From contig CALLXS010000069.1 of the NCBI GenBank assembly GCA_937875295.1, positions 1 to 6,518 of the forward strand: a stretch of DNA of 6,518 nucleotides, read 5' to 3'. Positions 1 through 6,406 of this stretch are shown one piece after another (the first letter of the stretch is position 1; each line of letters begins with the position of its first letter). The stretch is from an uncultured bacterium. Lineage in GTDB: Bacteria; Bacteroidota; Ignavibacteria; Kapaibacteriales; UBA2268. Under the pieces are notes generated by a model, which saw only the letters and a program-made list of their open reading frames with translations, searched no databases and was not told the DNA's origin. Made by a program: the position numbers and the translations under genes.

Positions 1-704
1 CTTCTGGATATTCTTCAGGAGATGTCCTTAAGGTTATATCAGAAGTATCGCAAGAAGTATTACCTGCTGGATATGGATATGAATATTCCGGTTTAACTCG
101 ATCAGAAAATCAATCGAGCAATACTACTGGTCTTATTTTTATTCTGTGTATTTTATTCGTTTATTTGATATTAAGCGCCCAATATGAAAGTTACTTGTTA
201 CCTTTATCAGTTATTCTTTCTGTACCATTTGGATTAGCAGGTTCATTTATCTTTTCGAATATTTTCGGACACGATAACAATATTTATATGCAAATATCGC
301 TAATTATGCTAATTGGACTTTTATCAAAAAATGCAATTCTAATTGTAGAATTTGCATTAGAACGCAGAAGAATGGGTATGGCATTAAAATGGAGTGCTAT
401 TTTGGGAGCTTCAGCTCGTTTGCGTCCAATATTGATGACATCATTAGCAATGATTATTGGTTTACTTCCATTGATGTTTGCTAGCGGGGTAGGTGCTAAT
501 GGAAATTCCACTCTGGGTGCAAGTGCCATAGGTGGAATGCTTATTGGTATGATTTTGCAGGTGCTTATTGTTCCGTCATTGTTTGTAATATTTGAGAAAC
601 TACAAGAAAAATTCAAACCGATAGTTTTCCATGACATTATTACTTCCGGCAAGCCTTCCGGTGAAGTTTTACAGTATGCTCATCCTAAAAATGAAGATAA
701 ATAA
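1..704 (+). CDS. RND multidrug efflux permease, HAE1/AcrB-like, C-terminal part (5' truncated by window edge)
   Basis: Inner-membrane proton-driven RND transporter, the pump component of a tripartite efflux system. The frame is open from base 3 and gives 233 residues before the TAA at 702-704, against roughly 1000-1050 for the family, so only the C-terminal fifth is present. Visible parts: the end of the second porter domain (GYSSGDV, then LPAGYGYEYSGL), then five hydrophobic segments matching TM8-TM12 of AcrB at about residues 43-58, 66-84, 97-117, 140-159 and 171-197. Hallmark motifs are AQYES after TM8, LLSKNAILIVEFA in TM10, and ARLRPILMTSLA leading into TM11. The tail after TM12 is short and polar. 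An internal TTG at 165 is not the start, because homology runs through it to the window edge. The next gene overlaps or abuts this one, as expected for a pump operon. The drug substrate cannot be read from the sequence. Family assignment is very secure. Confidence 0.95.
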   Translation, partial: SGYSSGDVLKVISEVSQEVLPAGYGYEYSGLTRSENQSSNTTGLIFILCILFVYLILSAQYESYLLPLSVILSVPFGLAGSFIFSNIFGHDNNIYMQISLIMLIGLLSKNAILIVEFALERRRMGMALKWSAILGASARLRPILMTSLAMIIGLLPLMFASGVGANGNSTLGASAIGGMLIGMILQVLIVPSLFVIFEKLQEKFKPIVFHDIITSGKPSGEVLQYAHPKNEDK

Positions 705-2091
705 TATGTATAAATATATAAAAATAGTTTTTTTTAGTTCAATTCTTTTACTTGGAAGTTGTAGTATATTTAATGAATATGAACGACCAGCAGTGAAAAC
801 TGAAGGATATAGAATAAATGATTCTACAGCAACAGAACAGAATAGTACAGATACGAATAATTTTGGAAATTTACCTTGGCGATCTTTATTTACAGACAAT
901 GTGTTGCAAAGTCTGATAGATGAAGCCTTGAAAAATAATATTGATTTACAAACTGCTGCCCTAAGCGTCCAACAAGCAGAGGCTCAATTATCATCGGCTC
1001 AATTATCGTTTTTGCCTTCTTTTATGTTCGCTCCATCAGGTACTCTTTCTTCTTGGGATGGTGGTAAAGTGAGAGCTACATATTCTCTTCCTATTCAAGC
1101 GAGTTGGAATGTAGATTTATTCGGCTCGCTTATAAATGGCAAGCGCGCTGCTCAAGTGGTATTATTACAAAGTAAAGATTATCAAATTGCAGTTCAGACT
1201 AACTTAATAGCAAATATTGCAAATGCTTATTACACACTCTTAATGCTTGATAAGCAGTTGGCACTTACAAGAGAAACTGCTGATTTGACTAAGCATACTT
1301 GGGATATGATGACAGCTCAAAAAGATTATGGAAATGGTACAGAAGCATCGGTTCTATCTGCTAAAGCTAATTATTATGCTGTATTGGCAAGTATTCCGGA
1401 ATTGCAACGGCAGATAACCGTAACGGAAAATGTATTATCACTTCTTCTTGGGAAATCTGCTACTTCGATTGAACGAAATACATTAGATGAACAAAATTTG
1501 CCTACAGAATTTGCTCTCGGAGTACCTGTCCAGCTATTAGCAAACAGACCCGACGTACACGCAGCAGAAATGAATTTAGCTTATTGCTTTTACCAGACAA
1601 ATGTCGCTCGAGCAGCATTTTATCCAGTCTTAAATATTACAGCCTCGGCTGCTTGGACTAATAATTCAGGTGCTGGAATAGTAGATCCAGCAAAAATTTT
1701 AGCTACTGCTGTCGGAAGTCTATTGCAACCAATATTTCAAAATGGGAAACTTGTCTCTGCTCTAAAAGTTGCAAAAGCTGAACAAGAAAAAGCTGCTTTA
1801 AATTGGCAATTTACAGTTCTTAATGCCGGAGCAGAAGTAAGTAATGCACTAGCTTTGTATAAAGCTTCTGTTGAAAAAAGTCAGCATGAAGCTATTCGAA
1901 TAGAAAGTCTGAAGAGTAACGTTTCTATTGCGCAAGATCTATTTAATATGCAACCATCTTCTACATATTTAGAAGTAGTAACTGCTCAACAATTGCTCTT
2001 AAGTGCCCAATTAAATAAAATCAGCGATGACTTTAATAAAATGCAAGCTGTAGTTAATTTATATTATGCACTAGGTGGCGGTCGTTATTAA
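691..2091 (+). CDS. Outer-membrane efflux lipoprotein, NodT/OprM (TolC) family
   Basis: Trimeric outer-membrane channel of the RND pump encoded just upstream. A lipoprotein signal is clear: a lysine-bearing start, hydrophobic VFFSSILL, then lipobox LGSC with the lipidated Cys at residue 24 (counted from 691). Two outer-membrane efflux (OEP) repeats follow at roughly residues 60-270 and 290-465. They include the typical SWNVDLFG strand, the LANRPDV motif near 284-289, VARAAFYP near 305-311, LLQPIFQNGKL, and the family-style ending YYALGGGRY. Length is 466 residues, normal for the family. The frame is open back to an ATG at 631, but that would put 60 extra bases before a good signal peptide. 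ATG 691 (14-base overlap with the permease) and ATG 706 (one base after its stop) are both plausible, and no Shine-Dalgarno sequence decides between them. Overlap or abutment implies cotranscription and coupled translation with the permease. Confidence 0.94.
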   Translation: MKINNMYKYIKIVFFSSILLLGSCSIFNEYERPAVKTEGYRINDSTATEQNSTDTNNFGNLPWRSLFTDNVLQSLIDEALKNNIDLQTAALSVQQAEAQLSSAQLSFLPSFMFAPSGTLSSWDGGKVRATYSLPIQASWNVDLFGSLINGKRAAQVVLLQSKDYQIAVQTNLIANIANAYYTLLMLDKQLALTRETADLTKHTWDMMTAQKDYGNGTEASVLSAKANYYAVLASIPELQRQITVTENVLSLLLGKSATSIERNTLDEQNLPTEFALGVPVQLLANRPDVHAAEMNLAYCFYQTNVARAAFYPVLNITASAAWTNNSGAGIVDPAKILATAVGSLLQPIFQNGKLVSALKVAKAEQEKAALNWQFTVLNAGAEVSNALALYKASVEKSQHEAIRIESLKSNVSIAQDLFNMQPSSTYLEVVTAQQLLLSAQLNKISDDFNKMQAVVNLYYALGGGRY

Positions 2092-2092
2092 T

Positions 2093-2115
2093 TAAAAAAA
2101 TAGAATATTAACAAT
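2093..2115 (+). repeat. Copy 1 of a 23/24-bp intergenic repeat (A-tract plus TAGAATATTAA)
   Basis: T followed by seven A, then TAGAATATTAA and CAAT. The same string, with one inserted T and one C-to-T change, occurs at 5546-5569. Both copies lie just upstream of a start codon: the TAGAATATTAA core ends 21 bases before ATG 2133 here and 28 bases before ATG 5594 there. The core contains the palindrome AATATT. It could be a shared promoter or operator element, or a coincidence favoured by base composition; nothing in the sequence decides this. Confidence 0.35.
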
Positions 2116-2132
2116 TTTACACAGATAATATT

Positions 2133-2915
2133 ATGATTAGTCCTCAAGCATTAATTGACCCAGGAGCAAAAATTGGGAAAAACGTAAAAATATACCCTTT
2201 TGCATACATCGAAGATAATGTAGAAATAGATGATGAATGCGTAATTTACCCATTTGTAAGCATTATGAAAGGTACACGCTTAGGAAAAAGAAATATAGTG
2301 TATCAAAATGCTGTAATAGGTGCTATACCGCAAGATTTTTTCTGGAAAGAAGAACCAACTGAAGTTTTTATCGGTAACCAAAATATTATCCGCGAAAATG
2401 TAATAATTAGTCGTGCTACTGATAAAAATAATCCCTCTCGCATAGGTAATAAAAATACTTTTATGGAAAGCACTCATATATCGCATAATGTAACTGTAGG
2501 CGATCATTGTATTTTTGGTTATGGTGTGAAAATAGCAAGCGAATGCCAGATAAGCAATAATGTGATTTTTAGTAGCAATGTAATAGCTAAACCGCAATGC
2601 AGAATTGGCGAAATGGCTTTTATATTGAGTGGTTGCCGTTTTGGCGCAGATATTCCTCCATATATTACTGCAAAGAATAATCCAATTGAATATGGCGGAA
2701 TTAATGCCCGACATTTATCGCACGAAAATATTAGCGATAAAATACAGCGTCATATAGCTAATGCTTATCGCCTTGTGTTTAATAGTAAATCCAGCCTCTA
2801 CGACTCAATATTGCAAATTGAAGATCAAGTGCAAGATAGCCCTGAAATACAAAATATATTGGAATTTCTAAAATCTTCTAAAGGGATAATCACTAAATCG
2901 AATGAACAAATGTGA
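2133..2915 (+). CDS. LpxA-like acyl-ACP:UDP-sugar O-acyltransferase paralogue (left-handed beta-helix)
   Basis: A hexapeptide-repeat acyltransferase of the LpxA family, whose type member transfers 3-hydroxyacyl chains to UDP-GlcNAc in the first step of lipid A synthesis. Length is 260 residues against 262 for E. coli LpxA. Hexapeptide turns run from residue 1 to about 185, and a helical C-terminal domain follows. Matches to LpxA include PQDF near 66-69, EEPTEVFIGNQNIIREN near 73-89, the HISH motif with His118 at the place of catalytic His125, and a Gly (167) at the place of E. coli Gly173, the acyl-chain ruler. However, by eye the E. coli positions His99, His144, His160, Arg204 and Arg205 align with Ser93, Glu137, Lys153, His197 and Glu198. 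Family is secure. Being the housekeeping lpxA is unlikely: these changes argue against it, and in Bacteroidota the canonical gene usually follows an lpxC-fabZ fusion, which is not seen here. It starts 41 bases after the efflux lipoprotein and may share its transcript. Confidence 0.85.
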   Translation: MISPQALIDPGAKIGKNVKIYPFAYIEDNVEIDDECVIYPFVSIMKGTRLGKRNIVYQNAVIGAIPQDFFWKEEPTEVFIGNQNIIRENVIISRATDKNNPSRIGNKNTFMESTHISHNVTVGDHCIFGYGVKIASECQISNNVIFSSNVIAKPQCRIGEMAFILSGCRFGADIPPYITAKNNPIEYGGINARHLSHENISDKIQRHIANAYRLVFNSKSSLYDSILQIEDQVQDSPEIQNILEFLKSSKGIITKSNEQM

Positions 2916-2944
2916 TATATTTTAAATAATACGTTTTAAATATA
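2916..2944 (+). terminator. Weak AT-only hairpin right after the LpxA-like gene
   Basis: Directly after the TGA stop, an 11-base arm (2916-2926) pairs with 2934-2944 with one mismatch around a 7-base loop (TAATACG). The stem contains no G-C pair and no run of T follows, so it is a poor intrinsic terminator; AT-rich intergenic DNA makes such stems common. Confidence 0.22.
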
Positions 2945-3029
2945 TTCTAAAGCATATTATAGAAAAAAAGCAAAGAAAAGTAAAATTTTCGAGTTCAGAT
3001 ATAAATGTATTATTTTGAAAATTTAATAA

Positions 3030-3037
3030 TATTTTTG
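3030..3037 (+). promoter_or_regulatory. Candidate Bacteroidota -7 promoter element (TATTTTTG)
   Basis: This is a perfect match to TAnnTTTG, the -7 element of the Bacteroidota housekeeping sigma factor. It lies 62 bases before ATG 3100 in the 184-base gap between the LpxA-like gene and the secreted-protein gene. No convincing TTG/TTTG -33 element lies at the expected distance: the nearest TTTTG, at 3013-3017, leaves only 12 bases. Such matches arise by chance in AT-rich DNA. Confidence 0.3.
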
Positions 3038-3086
3038 AAATATGTTTTATTTTATTACTTCTTTTATTTGAAATTTCCATTTATTT

Positions 3087-3092
3087 AAAGGA
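3087..3092 (+). promoter_or_regulatory. Shine-Dalgarno-like AAAGGA before the secreted-protein gene
   Basis: AAAGGA lies 7 bases before ATG 3100, a standard spacing. It is the only clear purine-rich ribosome-binding site among the starts in this window (the others have AT-only leaders), and it supports 3100 as the start. Bacteroidota often do without this element. Confidence 0.45.
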
Positions 3093-3099
3093 TTATCTT

Positions 3100-4788
3100 A
3101 TGAAAAGCAACCCAATATTTCAAAAAAAATACTTAATTGTATTTGTTTTATTGTTTCATTTTGTAAGTGGAATCGCTCAAGAAGTTAATCTCGACACTGC
3201 AAATGTATTACCGCCACGATATAATATTAATAAAAAAATTATAGAAATGGGATGGGGTACTCTTGATCCAATACAAGTGCGAGATAATATGGATATGCTT
3301 TCGCTTCGCCCTGTTGATGGAATTGTATTTAAAGGAAAATGGCCCTATTATGTAGGGCATGCAACTGCTTCTATATTTACTCCAAAAGTAATCGAAGAAA
3401 GCTTTTTAGAACTAGATACATTAGCCTCTATTAAATGGAGCAAAAATCTAACGGATAATTTCTTAGGATTTTTAGTCTGTCGCGATTATGCTGACTGGTT
3501 TGATGATGCTCAGTGGAATAATGTAGTAGCAAATGCTAAGCTAATTTCAAAAATGGTAGTTGCATCAAAAGCAAAAGGAATTTTCCTTGATACTGAAGAT
3601 TATGGAGATTCTATTTGGATATATGATAATATTCTTTACCCAAATTATTCACTTGTGCAAGTGCAAGAAAAGGTTCGGCAACGTGGTAAAGAATTTATGC
3701 AAGCTCTACAAACTTATTCTCCAGATATAAAAGTATTTTGTACCGGTGCTTGGGTATTTACAAGCTGGGATGCAAATGGCAATATTGATAATATTGCTAA
3801 CACTGTTTCTTGCTTGCTAAAATCATTCTGCGATGGAATGATTGAAGGAGCAACGCAGAATGCTAAACTAATTGATGGAAATGAAATTGCCTATTATTGG
3901 CCTAATACAATAAACTGGTTTTATTCACCCGGTGCATACAAAGAAATTTCAGATAATAGCTTTATCGCACCAGAAATAAAAAATAAAACTTTGACTAATA
4001 TGCAAGTAAGTCATGGATTTTATTTAAATACTTGCTATCCAATATCTGAAGACAAAAACAAAAAACGTCTCGAACATCATATTTATCAAGAATTGTTATG
4101 GTCTGATGAATATATGTGGTTTTATACTGAAGAAGGAACAGAATTTTGGCTAAATCCATTCCCACCTATAATTGATAGCATTCTTCTATCAGCAAAAAAT
4201 AAAATTGCTTTAGGTCAAGAGCTTGGGTTTACAATTAAAAATGATACACTTTCTAATTTTTCTAATGATTTGAAAATTATTTCTCCTACTCAAAACCAAG
4301 TCTTTAATGTGGGCGACACGATTGAAATTTTCACTGATAAGGTTGATACTCTTAATGATATTTATTATTATCTGAGTTATGAGCGTACTACAGAGAGCTA
4401 TAGTCCTACTGAAAGCTACAAAGTAAAAGCTCTCCGCCCAGGGACTTACCTTGTGTTTGCTTTGTCAAATGGATATAGTAAAATGTCTAATCCAGTTACA
4501 TTTTATGTGAAAGAAAGTTCTACTCAAGTAAAGAATATTGAGCAAGAGATTGAAGTAATAATATATCCAAATCCAAGCAATATAGAGACTACTCTGCAGA
4601 CATCAAAGCATTTAAAGAATGCTAAGATAACGGTGAGCAATATATTTGGTCAAATAGTTGAAGAAACTAAAAATCTATATGGGCAGAATTTTACTATTCT
4701 CGGAAATAAATTGCCAGCAGGACAATATTTCATTAGAATTTTAGAGAATAATAAGCTAATCGCAACAAAGACTATTATAATTAACTGA
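3100..4788 (+). CDS. T9SS-exported protein with a probable TIM-barrel glycosidase-like domain, Ig-like module and sorting domain
   Basis: A 562-residue secreted protein. Residues 1-26 are a signal peptide (KK at 9-10, hydrophobic 11-22, likely cleavage after SGIA). Residues about 40-365 form an aromatic-rich alpha/beta body that I do not recognise as a named family. It begins IIEMGWGTLDPIQVRDNM, then RPVDGIVFKG, and has strand-end acidic clusters such as GIFLDTEDYGD (Asp164, Glu166, Asp167), GMIEGA (Glu249) and LLWSDEYMWFYTEEG. This alternation resembles TIM-barrel glycoside hydrolases, with the acidic residues as candidate catalytic groups; this is inference. Residues about 392-470 look like an Ig-like beta-sandwich (SPTQNQVFNVGDTIEI to NPVTFYV). 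Residues about 483-562 are a type A T9SS sorting domain: IIYPNPS, VSNIFGQIVEE, LPAGQYFIRI and a basic, strand-forming end. The protein should therefore cross the outer membrane and be released or surface-anchored. It is flanked by 184-base and 94-base gaps, so it is probably transcribed alone. Secretion route is secure; catalytic role and substrate are unknown. Confidence 0.88.
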   Translation: MKSNPIFQKKYLIVFVLLFHFVSGIAQEVNLDTANVLPPRYNINKKIIEMGWGTLDPIQVRDNMDMLSLRPVDGIVFKGKWPYYVGHATASIFTPKVIEESFLELDTLASIKWSKNLTDNFLGFLVCRDYADWFDDAQWNNVVANAKLISKMVVASKAKGIFLDTEDYGDSIWIYDNILYPNYSLVQVQEKVRQRGKEFMQALQTYSPDIKVFCTGAWVFTSWDANGNIDNIANTVSCLLKSFCDGMIEGATQNAKLIDGNEIAYYWPNTINWFYSPGAYKEISDNSFIAPEIKNKTLTNMQVSHGFYLNTCYPISEDKNKKRLEHHIYQELLWSDEYMWFYTEEGTEFWLNPFPPIIDSILLSAKNKIALGQELGFTIKNDTLSNFSNDLKIISPTQNQVFNVGDTIEIFTDKVDTLNDIYYYLSYERTTESYSPTESYKVKALRPGTYLVFALSNGYSKMSNPVTFYVKESSTQVKNIEQEIEVIIYPNPSNIETTLQTSKHLKNAKITVSNIFGQIVEETKNLYGQNFTILGNKLPAGQYFIRILENNKLIATKTIIIN

Positions 4789-4798
4789 TAGGACTAAA

Positions 4799-4833
4799 AT
4801 GCAAATTATAATATAAACTATGCAAATTAAAAT
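4799..4833 (+). repeat. Two tandem-phased copies of ATGCAAATTAtAAT upstream of the LUD gene
   Basis: ATGCAAATTATAAT (4799-4812) and ATGCAAATTAAAAT (4820-4833) are 14-base direct repeats with one difference. Their starts are 21 bases apart, about two helical turns, so both would face the same side of the DNA. They lie in the 94-base gap between the secreted-protein gene and the LUD gene, ending 49 bases before ATG 4883. The arrangement suits a regulator binding as neighbouring dimers, but no known operator is recognised. Confidence 0.4.
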
Positions 4834-4882
4834 TTCAATGATAGATTATATTATATATTCTTAATTCGTATCTACTAATACT

Positions 4883-5512
4883 ATGGATATATTAGATAAA
4901 ACAAAAAAACAATTAGAAAGAAATAATTTTGAAGTTTTTATTTCTCAATCATTAGAAGAAGCATACAAAATATTTATAGAAGTGATCTTGCCACAATTAA
5001 ATGCAAAAAGTGTATCTTTTGGTGATTCTATTACTATGCATCAGACAGGAGTAATTGAATATTTAAAAAATTGCGAGAAATATGAGTTTATTGACACATT
5101 CAATTCTGAAAACAGCTGGCGAGAGCAAATAATTCAAAGAAAAAAAGCCTTAACTGCTGACCTATTTTTAACAGGGACTAATGCAATAACTGAATCTGGG
5201 TATTTAATTAATCTTGATATGATTGGGAATAGAGTAGCTGCAATTACTTTTGGTCCAAGAAATGTAGTTCTATTCGTTGGAAAAAATAAAATTGTACAAG
5301 ATTTAGACTCCGCTTTTAAGAGAGTGAAAGAAATATCTGCAATTGTGAATTCAAAAAGACATAAGAGTTTAAAATTACCATGCCAGATTAAAGGAGTTTG
5401 TTCTGATTGTCATAGCCCACAAAGAATTTGCAATACTTGGACAATTACAGAAAAATCATATCCCAAAAATAGAATTAAAATAATATTAATTAATGAAGAA
5501 CTCGGTTTTTAA
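4883..5512 (+). CDS. LUD-domain (LutC/YkgG-like, DUF162) protein with C-terminal cysteine cluster
   Basis: A 209-residue cytoplasmic protein of the LUD family. In the LutABC system, family members take part in oxidising L-lactate to pyruvate together with iron-sulfur proteins. LUD signatures visible: an N-terminal helical stretch, VSFGDSIT near 44-51, the central LTGTNAITESGYLINLDMIG near 96-115, then RVAAITFGPRNVVLFVGKNK near 117-136. The last third has four cysteines (167, 173, 176, 183) in CQIKGVCSDCHSPQRIC, which could bind a metal or an Fe-S cluster. It ends with a KIILINEELGF strand. I recall this cysteine-bearing tail from stand-alone family members commonly annotated as lactate utilization proteins; that function is unproven here, and no lutA or lutB neighbour is visible. 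Start ATG 4883 fits the family; the leader has no Shine-Dalgarno sequence. Confidence 0.85.
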   Translation: MDILDKTKKQLERNNFEVFISQSLEEAYKIFIEVILPQLNAKSVSFGDSITMHQTGVIEYLKNCEKYEFIDTFNSENSWREQIIQRKKALTADLFLTGTNAITESGYLINLDMIGNRVAAITFGPRNVVLFVGKNKIVQDLDSAFKRVKEISAIVNSKRHKSLKLPCQIKGVCSDCHSPQRICNTWTITEKSYPKNRIKIILINEELGF

Positions 5513-5534
5513 TTATTTTTTAAAAATACTTGGT

Positions 5535-5542
5535 TAAGTTTG
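5535..5542 (+). promoter_or_regulatory. Candidate Bacteroidota -7 promoter element (TAAGTTTG)
   Basis: A perfect TAnnTTTG match lies 51 bases before ATG 5594 in the 81-base gap after the LUD gene. The region about 20-25 bases upstream is all A/T with no TTG, so the -33 half is missing or degenerate. It is a plausible promoter for the restriction-type gene, but a single short match in AT-rich DNA is weak support. Confidence 0.3.
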
Positions 5543-5545
5543 CAA

Positions 5546-5569
5546 TAAAAAAATTAGAATATTAATAAT
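5546..5569 (+). repeat. Copy 2 of the 23/24-bp intergenic repeat
   Basis: T, seven A, TTAGAATATTAA and TAAT; it differs from the copy at 2093-2115 by one extra T and one C-to-T change. It begins four bases after the candidate -7 element and precedes ATG 5594. Its role is unknown. Confidence 0.35.
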
Positions 5570-5593
5570 AAAAATACGTGTATAAAGCTAAAA

Positions 5594-6406
5594 ATGAAAT
5601 ATCAAAATATACGCGAAGAAGAGCTTAAAAACAAAGTAGCACAAGATTACTTTTGGTTATATGACTGTTCTAAAATAATCGGAAACGTGGACTTTTGCGT
5701 AAGTATGCACAAAAGCCCAAATCAACTTTTTGAACAAGATTCTCTACTTTGGGCAGAAGCAAAAAAAGGTTCGTCTGATATTTATAATTCTATCGTTCAG
5801 CTAATCTTGACCATAGGAAAAGCAAGGACTTTTGATAAGTATTTGCCTCCGGCAATGTTAGGTGCATTTGATGGAGAAAAAATTGCTTTTATCCCTTACA
5901 ATGATATTCATGAAGTTTTTTATATTAATGACTTCAATTGGAATGTAACACCTTCGAATCACAACACAAAAGAGTTCAAACTCATTCACGAAAAAGTAAA
6001 AAAAGTAATAGACAACAATGCTTTGCTTTTTGAATTTATTAAAGATGACAAAGAACTATCAAAATTTATAAAAAATAATTTCATTGTTGGTAAATTCGGC
6101 TTGACTAAAACTAAAATTGACAAAAATAATTTTATGGTCATTTATAATAAATGGTTGCAATCTGTAAAGCCGTCTATCGCAGTAAATTGGGATATTGCAA
6201 AGAAAACAGGAATTATCGACGGAGACTTTTATCTTGCCGATTTGCTCTCTCAAGAAAATAACACTCTGAAAGAAAAACTCTTTGTATTCATTTGGTGCCT
6301 GCTCGTTTGTAATCAGAGCTTCGAAAAGTCTGATATTTCCCACTACAGAAGAGGATTCTTTGTTGAACGCGGTATATGTGCAGACCGCAAAACTTTTCTT
6401 GGATAA
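5594..6406 (+). CDS. N-terminal fragment of a type IIG (Eco57I-like) restriction-modification protein, truncated
   Basis: The open frame gives 270 residues, but only about the first 231 look like the family. Such proteins fuse an N-terminal nuclease, a methyltransferase and a target-recognition domain, and usually run to about 1000 residues. A PD-(D/E)XK pattern is visible: Asp33 in GNVDFCV, then Glu55 and Lys57 in LLWAEAKKG, followed by a helix carrying Gln69 (SIVQLILTIGKAR). From memory, similar Bacteroidota N-termini share the KYQNIREEELKNKVA opening and the FNWNVTPSN and IIDGDFYLADLLS stretches. No methyltransferase motif (such as NPPY) is reached. After LKEKLFV (codon 231, base 6286) the frame turns into FIWCLLVCNQSF and other non-family residues until the TAA at 6404-6406. 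It is probably non-functional for restriction as it stands. The nuclease fold is reasonably supported; the type IIG assignment rests on recalled resemblance. Confidence 0.7.
   Translation: MKYQNIREEELKNKVAQDYFWLYDCSKIIGNVDFCVSMHKSPNQLFEQDSLLWAEAKKGSSDIYNSIVQLILTIGKARTFDKYLPPAMLGAFDGEKIAFIPYNDIHEVFYINDFNWNVTPSNHNTKEFKLIHEKVKKVIDNNALLFEFIKDDKELSKFIKNNFIVGKFGLTKTKIDKNNFMVIYNKWLQSVKPSIAVNWDIAKKTGIIDGDFYLADLLSQENNTLKEKLFVFIWCLLVCNQSFEKSDISHYRRGFFVERGICADRKTFLG
6278..6290. other. Junction between the truncated restriction gene and a truncated DeoR-type gene
   Basis: Family resemblance of the forward gene ends at about base 6286, and that of the reverse-strand regulator ends at about base 6281. The two therefore meet tail to tail, sharing at most a few bases (around TTTGTA). 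By hand count GC is 63/200 in 6091-6290 and 83/200 in 6291-6490. No inverted repeats or target-site duplication are visible beside the join, and the window ends 228 bases later, so a mobile-element boundary cannot be shown. A genuine deletion or inversion and a chimeric assembly are both possible. Confidence 0.6.

Noticed and set aside
284..652. Reverse-strand open frame of 122 codons inside the RND permease
   Set aside because: It is antisense to highly conserved transmembrane segments, its translation shows no recognisable features, and the forward frame fully explains the DNA.
631..690. Longer start (ATG 631) for the outer-membrane efflux lipoprotein
   Set aside because: It would overlap the permease by 74 bases and bury the lipoprotein signal peptide; ATG 691 or 706 puts the lipobox cysteine at a normal position.
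2280..2714. Reverse-strand open frame of 144 codons inside the LpxA-like gene
   Set aside because: The forward hexapeptide-repeat protein covers the same bases convincingly; the reverse translation has biased, family-less composition.
2916..3099. Possible small gene or RNA in the 184-base gap
   Set aside because: The stretch is nearly all A/T with scattered stops, no GC-containing stem, and no recognisable riboswitch or tRNA pattern; only a weak hairpin and a -7-like box are visible.
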